Assembly: GCA_902761635.1 (NCBI GenBank)
Contig: CACWLG010000015.1
Coordinates: forward strand, 1 to 42,651
Length of the DNA stretch: 42,651 bases
DNA from: Oscillospiraceae bacterium
GTDB lineage: Bacteria; Bacillota; Clostridia; Oscillospirales; Oscillospiraceae
Reading direction: 5' to 3'
In this document: positions 38,559 through 42,651 of the stretch, one piece after another
Layout of the letters: every line of letters starts with the position of its first letter
Numbering within the stretch: the first letter of the stretch is position 1
Made by a program: the position numbers and the translations under genes
The notes under the pieces: generated by a model
Seen by the model: the letters and a program-made list of their open reading frames with translations, nothing else
What the model was told of the DNA's origin: nothing
Database searches by the model: none

Positions 38559-40294
38559 TGCTTGAAGCAATCAGACAAATCATAAACTTTTCCGGACAGG
38601 AAAAGAGCAGGATCTACCGGGCGATCCTCCTCTCCTTCTTTAAGTCACTGTTCTCGATGATCCGGATAGCCGCGATCTATTTCATCCTTCTGGCATTTGA
38701 GAAGGGTGATCAAAGCATGAAGCCTGCCTGGACTGCGCTTATTTTTCTGGGCATCAGCATCCTGGGACAGTTCCTTCTGAAAATGGCAGCGGATCTTCAG
38801 GCCGTTCATGCGGGCTATTATATGAGCGCTTACAAGAGGCTCGATATCGCGGAACGGCTCAAAAAGGTCCCGATGGGGTATTTCAATGACAGCAATCTTG
38901 ACCAGGTGACCGGTACCGCGACTACCGTACTGGATGTAGTGGAGAATCAGGGTGCGAACGTTCTCGTCCTAATCCTCAGCGGACTCATGAATGCAGTCGT
39001 GTTTTTGATCTGCGTCCTGTTCTTCGACTGGCGGCTGGGACTGATCGAGCTTGTCGGTATGGTCATTTATATGCTCATCACCTCATCCATGGAAAAGAAG
39101 AGCCGGGCCTTATCTCCGGTAAGGCAGAGAAATGAGGCGGCCCTGGTATCCAAGGTGCTTGAAAGCCTTCAGGGGATGAGCGTGATCAAATCCTTTAACC
39201 TGACCGGCAAGGGCGATGAGGCGCTGAAAAAAGCGATCGACGACAACCGGGACAGCAATCTGGCAATGGAGAGGCTGTTCATCCCTTATGGGGAGATCCA
39301 GGGGATCGTCCTTGGCGCGTTCAAAGCTTTGCTCCTGCTTACGGCGGTGGCGCTCTTCATCAGCGGAAACATGACGATCACCTATGCCCTGATGGCCGTG
39401 ATCATCTCTTTTCAGGTTTTTGCCGATATCGAGCAGACTGGAGCCGGGCTTACCGTTCTCCGGGTGGTTTCAAGCTCTATAGAGGAAGCGGAGAAAATTA
39501 ATCTCTTACCGGTCATGGACGAGAATGGCAAAGAATACGATCCGGAGCATTACGGGATCTCGGTCGATCATGTGTCCTTCTCCTATGGCGACAACGAGGT
39601 GCTGAAAGATATCAGCCTTGAGATCCCGGAGAAGACCATGACCGCCTTTGTCGGCTCATCCGGCGCGGGCAAAACAACGCTGGCCATGCTGATCGCCCGC
39701 TTCTGGGATGTAAACAAGGGAAGCATTTCCATCGGCGGTAGAGATGTGAGGGACTACACGCTGGAAAGTCTGATGTCACATATCAGCGTGGTATTTCAGC
39801 ATGTTTATCTCTTCGCGGATACGATCGAAAACAATATTAAGTTTGGAATGAAAGACGCAAGTCATGAAGATGTTGTAACCGCCGCGAAAAAGGCATGCTG
39901 CCATGACTTTATCATGTCCCTTCCGGAGGGCTATTCCACTGTGATCGGAGAAGGCGGGGCAACGCTTTCCGGAGGTGAAAAGCAGAGGATATCCATTGCC
40001 AGAGCGATCCTGAAGGATGCCCCGGTCATTATCCTGGACGAGGCGACGGCCAACGTGGATCCTGAGAATGAAGATAAACTGATCGCTGCGTTCAATGCTC
40101 TGACGGAGAATAAAACGGTGATCATGATTGCTCACAGGCTCAAAACGATACGGAATGCCGACCAGATCGTGGTGCTTGATGGGGGGACGATCAGCAGCGG
40201 TACGCATGAAGAACTGCTCAGAAGCAGTGAGAAGTACAGCAACTTCATCAAGCTCAGAGAGGAAGCTGCCAGCTGGAAGATGCAGTCTGCATAA
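38558..40294 (+). CDS. ABC half-transporter (exporter fold), pair 3 second subunit
   Basis: 578 residues. Start 38558 overlaps the previous stop (TAATG), with AAGGGGG upstream. Walker A is Gly-Ser-Ser-Gly-Ala-Gly-Lys-Thr-Thr, signature Leu-Ser-Gly-Gly-Glu-Lys-Gln-Arg, Walker B Ile-Leu-Asp-Glu-Ala, so the ATPase site is intact. It ends in a Gln-Ser-Ala tail. No terminator is clear after it; the next 600 bases are non-coding. Confidence 0.9.
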   Translation: MLEAIRQIINFSGQEKSRIYRAILLSFFKSLFSMIRIAAIYFILLAFEKGDQSMKPAWTALIFLGISILGQFLLKMAADLQAVHAGYYMSAYKRLDIAERLKKVPMGYFNDSNLDQVTGTATTVLDVVENQGANVLVLILSGLMNAVVFLICVLFFDWRLGLIELVGMVIYMLITSSMEKKSRALSPVRQRNEAALVSKVLESLQGMSVIKSFNLTGKGDEALKKAIDDNRDSNLAMERLFIPYGEIQGIVLGAFKALLLLTAVALFISGNMTITYALMAVIISFQVFADIEQTGAGLTVLRVVSSSIEEAEKINLLPVMDENGKEYDPEHYGISVDHVSFSYGDNEVLKDISLEIPEKTMTAFVGSSGAGKTTLAMLIARFWDVNKGSISIGGRDVRDYTLESLMSHISVVFQHVYLFADTIENNIKFGMKDASHEDVVTAAKKACCHDFIMSLPEGYSTVIGEGGATLSGGEKQRISIARAILKDAPVIILDEATANVDPENEDKLIAAFNALTENKTVIMIAHRLKTIRNADQIVVLDGGTISSGTHEELLRSSEKYSNFIKLREEAASWKMQSA

Positions 40295-40410
40295 CCCGAC
40301 AAGTCGTTCCTGAAAAAAGTATATAATATGAGCAAACCATCATGAAGGGACTAATATAGAAACTCTGTTCGTTGTATCAGGTTATACAGATGTGCCGGAC
40401 ATACATTATA
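40295..40410. other. Gene-free stretch after ABC pair 3
   Basis: A/T-rich, no convincing reading frame or terminator; a TATAAT-like ATATAATATG at 40320 may be chance. It is the first part of a 613-base gene-free region. Confidence 0.5.
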
Positions 40411-40443
40411 CTCCCGCTTATCGGTTCTTCCGACGGGCGGGAG
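40411..40443. repeat. REP-like hairpin 1
   Basis: CTCCCGC (40411-40417) and GCGGGAG (40437-40443) with an inner CGG/CCG step, similar to the next hairpin. Confidence 0.55.
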
Positions 40444-40462
40444 CCATAGATAATAATCAAAT

Positions 40463-40498
40463 ACTCCCGCCGTCGGTTTATTGCCGGTGAGCGGGAGT
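40463..40498. repeat. REP-like hairpin 2
   Basis: ACTCCCGC (40463-40470) and GCGGGAGT (40491-40498), inner GTCGG/CCGGT step. Same outer stem as the first hairpin; tandem pair 52 bases apart (start to start). Confidence 0.6.
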
Positions 40499-40583
40499 AG
40501 TGCTTTTAATAGGCTCTTCCTGAAGACCAGCATTAACAAATCTCTTTGAGAGATACACGGCGACAGCATTTAAAATCATCCCC

Positions 40584-40712
40584 TGTCATTGCGAGACCGG
40601 TTCGCAAACTGCTCGTGGCAATCCGCCCGCCGGAGGCGCCTTTTTGAATGAAAAACCGTTGTAAAAAACGGATCGCCACACCAGTGACATCGGTCACTGG
40701 TTCGCGATGACA
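40584..40712. mobile_element. Miniature palindromic element (MITE-like)
   Basis: 129 bases bounded by TGTCATTGCGA and TCGCGATGACA, terminal inverted repeats with one mismatch, and an internal CGTGGCAATCC against GGATCGCCAC. No coding capacity. The TGTCATTGCGAG termini resemble repeats I recall as common in Clostridia and some other phyla. Transposase not present; mobility only inferred. Confidence 0.6.
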
Positions 40713-40795
40713 GCTCTGAGTGCTCAGAAAGAGTAATTGCTGTTGCCGTGGCAAACAAAAAGTATCTTAGTCAAGTGCGATCAGCCTCCTGAAAA

Positions 40796-40885
40796 GCCGT
40801 ATTCTGCCCCGCTTTGCCGCGATTTGCCGGGCAGAAAAAGTTGTGAATAATCTGTGACTCTGTCACGGAAAAAGCAAAATACGGC
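40796..40885. repeat. Long inverted repeat
   Basis: GCCGTATT (40796-40803) and AATACGGC (40878-40885); neighbouring TGCCGC/GCGGCA-like stretches extend the complementarity imperfectly. It adjoins the truncated XRE gene and may be part of another element. Confidence 0.4.
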
Positions 40886-40907
40886 AAAATGCGGCAAGTC
40901 AATGCCG

Positions 40908-41102
40908 TCAACACAACTGCAAATCAACTTTGCCACAAGTGAGCCGCAATCGTGATGTAATTTGGTGGGTATCAAAAATCCCTTTTTCCCACTTGGAGAC
41001 CGCCTTGTTGGTAACACCCAGCTTGTCGGCCAGATCCTGCTGCGTCATGCCGTGCGCCTTTCGCTGCTCCTGGATAAATTGTCCGATTCGTTGTTGATCC
41101 AT
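40908..41102 (-). pseudogene. Truncated XRE-family regulator
   Basis: ATG 41102 (AGGAGGGCAAC upstream) begins a clear helix-turn-helix: Gly-Met-Thr-Gln-Gln-Asp-Leu-Ala-Asp-Lys-Leu-Gly-Val, Asn-Lys-Ala-Val-Ser-Lys-Trp-Glu-Lys-Gly through residue 41. In full family members the frame then continues with Arg-x-x-Pro-Asp; here it changes into 23 unrelated residues and stops. The C-terminal part has been lost at about 40980, next to repeats, so it is a remnant. Confidence 0.72.
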
Positions 41103-41262
41103 TGCGTTGCCCTCCTGTTTTGCAAGACGATTATACCGCCAGCGGAATGAAAAAGGCAATCCACCGATGGTAGACTGGGCGTATGCTTGCCTTTTTATTA
41201 TGATATCGTTATCGATAGTTCTGTGATATAATCCTAATGATAACTGAAATGGGGGTGCCAAC

Positions 41263-42178
41263 ATGGACTATAATGGAAAACTACGTCCATTTTATTTGCT
41301 TCGACTCCTATATGAGCAGACTGACGAAAGCCATCCTTTAAGTACAGGTGAAATCGTCGATCTGTTGGATGTGAAATACGGGATTAAAACTCAAAGGACT
41401 CGTATTCCCCAGGATGTTGATGCATTGGAACACTTTGGTTTTGAAATAGGGCGACAAAAAAGTCAATCAACCAGCTACTATTTCGATAGTCGTCTCTTCG
41501 AGCTTCCAGAGCTGAAACTACTGATTGACGCTGTGGAGTCCAGTTCCTTTATTACTGAGAAAAAGAGCGCAGAGCTTATCCAGAAGCTGACATCACTAGC
41601 CAGCCCTTTCAAAGCGTCTACGCTTGCAAAACTATCAGAAGTTGGTGGCAATCTCTTATCAATACTACACATATGATATGTACAAGAATCGTGTGCTGCG
41701 GCATAACGGGGAAAAGTATGTGTTCAGCCCCTATGATTTGGCTTGGGACGGAAAGTTTTATTATGCCATTGGCTATTCCGAGAAGTACCACTCCATAAGT
41801 AATATTCGAATAGACCGTATTGCTCACACACCGGAAATCATGCCAGAACCTGGTCGGCCTATTCCGGAAGACTTTGATCTCAACGAGTACAAGCGAACCA
41901 TGTTCCGAATGTATAACGGAACGCGGATGAACGTAGAGCTTGTCTGCGATGCCAGCGTAATGGACGCTATCATAGACCACTTTGGGGAAGAAGTGGACAT
42001 CGGTTTAGTTGATGAAAACACGTTCTCCGTCTCTGCTGAGACAGCGGTCAGCCATGTGTTTTATAGCTGGCTCTTCGGCTTCGGCGGCAAAGTCCGACTG
42101 ACGGAGCCGCGAGCAGCTGTAGAGCAGTATGCTGACATGGTTTTGGAGGCGGCCAAATCGCTCCACGAGCAACTATAA
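41263..42178 (+). pseudogene. WYL-domain transcriptional regulator, frameshifted
   Basis: Two frames make one gene. 41263-41676 encodes the N-terminal helix-turn-helix and start of the WYL domain (Leu-Arg-Pro-Phe-Tyr-Leu-Leu-Arg-Leu-Leu, Ala-Ser-Pro-Phe-Lys). The rest continues in another frame from about 41640 to 42178 (Arg-His-Asn-Gly-Glu, Ser-Pro-Tyr-Asp-Leu, Tyr-Tyr-Ala-Ile-Gly-Tyr, Arg-Ile-Asp-Arg-Ile). Between Pro-Phe-Lys and Ile-Ser-Tyr-Gln-Tyr, homologues have about 30-40 more residues, which are missing. So there is both a deletion and a frame change. A TATAAT at 41227 precedes it. Confidence 0.8.
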
Positions 42179-42234
42179 AAGATTTTTTTAATGGCCATCG
42201 CCATCGAATTCAAGAGGAAATATGACTCCGCCCG

Positions 42235-42262
42235 AGACTTGATACAAAATCGTATCAAGTCT
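42235..42262 (+). terminator. Terminator after the WYL remnant
   Basis: Perfect 11-bp inverted repeat AGACTTGATAC (42235-42245) with GTATCAAGTCT (42252-42262), then CTTTTTC. Confidence 0.85.
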
Positions 42263-42283
42263 CTTTTTCGGCAAAATTTCCTG

Positions 42284-42311
42284 TTGCCATTTTGTAATTT
42301 TGTGCTATACT
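42284..42311 (+). promoter_or_regulatory. Promoter of the LexA-like gene
   Basis: TTGCCA (42284-42289), 16 bases, TATACT (42306-42311). Confidence 0.6.
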
Positions 42312-42361
42312 TCTAATTGCAAATGGAAATGCGCGTTTCTCTTTTGAATTGGAGGTGTCCC

Positions 42362-42651
42362 ATGCAGCACAAGAAGCAGGAGTATGTTCAGGCGATTGAA
42401 GCCTTCATTGACGACTATCGGGATACAACTGGTGTGATCCCCACCATGCCGGAGATTGCAGCGGGTGTTGGACTCAGTACTGGAACGATTTGCAAATACA
42501 TCGCTTATATGCGTGAGCAAGGCATCATCGAGTACGACGGAGGCCAAAGAACGATCACAACTAAAAAAGGCCTGGCAGACATGAGCGCCTACTTCCGCGT
42601 CCCTGTACTCGGGCGGGTTTCCTGCGGTATTCCGAAATTTGCTGAGGAAAA
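42362..42651 (+). CDS. LexA-like repressor, N-terminal part (runs off the right edge)
   Basis: 96 codons are visible from ATG 42362, with GGAGGT seven bases upstream. The N-terminal winged helix shows Pro-Thr-Met-Pro-Glu-Ile-Ala, Leu-Ser-Thr-Gly-Thr-Ile and Gly-Ile-Ile-Glu-Tyr, as in LexA; the hinge Val-Pro-Val-Leu-Gly-Arg-Val-Ser-Cys-Gly-Ile-Pro contains the self-cleavage site, here Cys-Gly instead of Ala-Gly. The Ser-Lys peptidase domain is beyond the window. It may be the host LexA or a phage- or element-type paralogue. Confidence 0.85.
   Translation, partial: MQHKKQEYVQAIEAFIDDYRDTTGVIPTMPEIAAGVGLSTGTICKYIAYMREQGIIEYDGGQRTITTKKGLADMSAYFRVPVLGRVSCGIPKFAEE

Noticed and set aside
40411-40498. 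Tandem hairpins as a short CRISPR array
   Set aside because: Only two imperfect palindromic units of unequal inner sequence, no constant repeat length or Cas genes.

Overview
The window looks like chromosome of a Gram-positive, anaerobic gut-type Clostridia (Bacillota; Oscillospirales- or Lachnospirales-like is my best guess). Grounds: strong AGGAGG ribosome sites and TTGACA/TATAAT promoters, FeoA as separate small proteins, a FeoB-associated Cys-rich protein, DUF3793- and DUF6110-type proteins, and a TGTCATTGCGA-type miniature repeat of the sort I associate with these bacteria. Codon use is GC-rich from about 1 to 29.7 kb and visibly less so from about 29.8 to 40.3 kb. No rRNA, tRNA, CRISPR array or complete insertion sequence was seen.

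Layout. (1) 0-4.6 kb: a leftward iron operon with two feoA genes, feoB, a FeoB-associated Cys-rich protein and a CxxC metal-binding domain protein, divergent from a small DtxR-family regulator; two further leftward genes lie past a terminator. (2) 4.7-18.4 kb: an uninterrupted leftward run of 20 genes with gaps under 50 bases or 4-base overlaps: six SAM methyltransferases of different subtypes, five alpha/beta hydrolases, two ATC-hydrolase-like proteins, an MBL-fold hydrolase, a CPBP protease, a metal-binding domain protein and four small or mid-sized membrane proteins. I recognise no described pathway for it. (3) 18.6-21.4 kb: divergent second DtxR-type regulator plus an AraC regulator, then DUF3793, flavodoxin and a 32-residue membrane peptide. 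(4) 21.6-29.7 kb: DUF6110, a P1B-type ATPase with an unusual SCA membrane motif, a second feoAB, and a pair of ABC half-transporters. (5) 29.8-40.3 kb: an SRPBCC protein, then two modules each made of a TetR regulator plus a pair of ABC half-transporters (the first with a GLUG-type lipoprotein). (6) 40.3-42.65 kb: non-coding repeats, a truncated XRE gene, a broken WYL regulator gene and the start of a LexA-like gene.

What ties it together is an 18-bp operator, GGTTAR-N6-YTWAYY, at eight places, mostly at or just after the promoter -10 box of a transcription unit: feo1, the 20-gene operon, DtxR2-AraC, DUF6110-ATPase-feo2-ABC, ABC pair 2 and ABC pair 3. The half-site GGTTAG is that of DtxR/IdeR, but the spacing (6 bp, not 1) is not. 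Both DtxR-type proteins carry Cys where MntR has Glu99, as DtxR does, which points to Fe(II) sensing. I read the window as an iron-limitation island whose least understood part is the 20-gene enzyme operon. With exporter-fold half-transporter pairs of the IrtAB/YbtPQ type, an AraC regulator, flavodoxin and enzymes of a family that opens thiazoline rings, one testable idea is uptake and breakdown of scavenged (thiazoline-containing?) metallophores. That link is inference.
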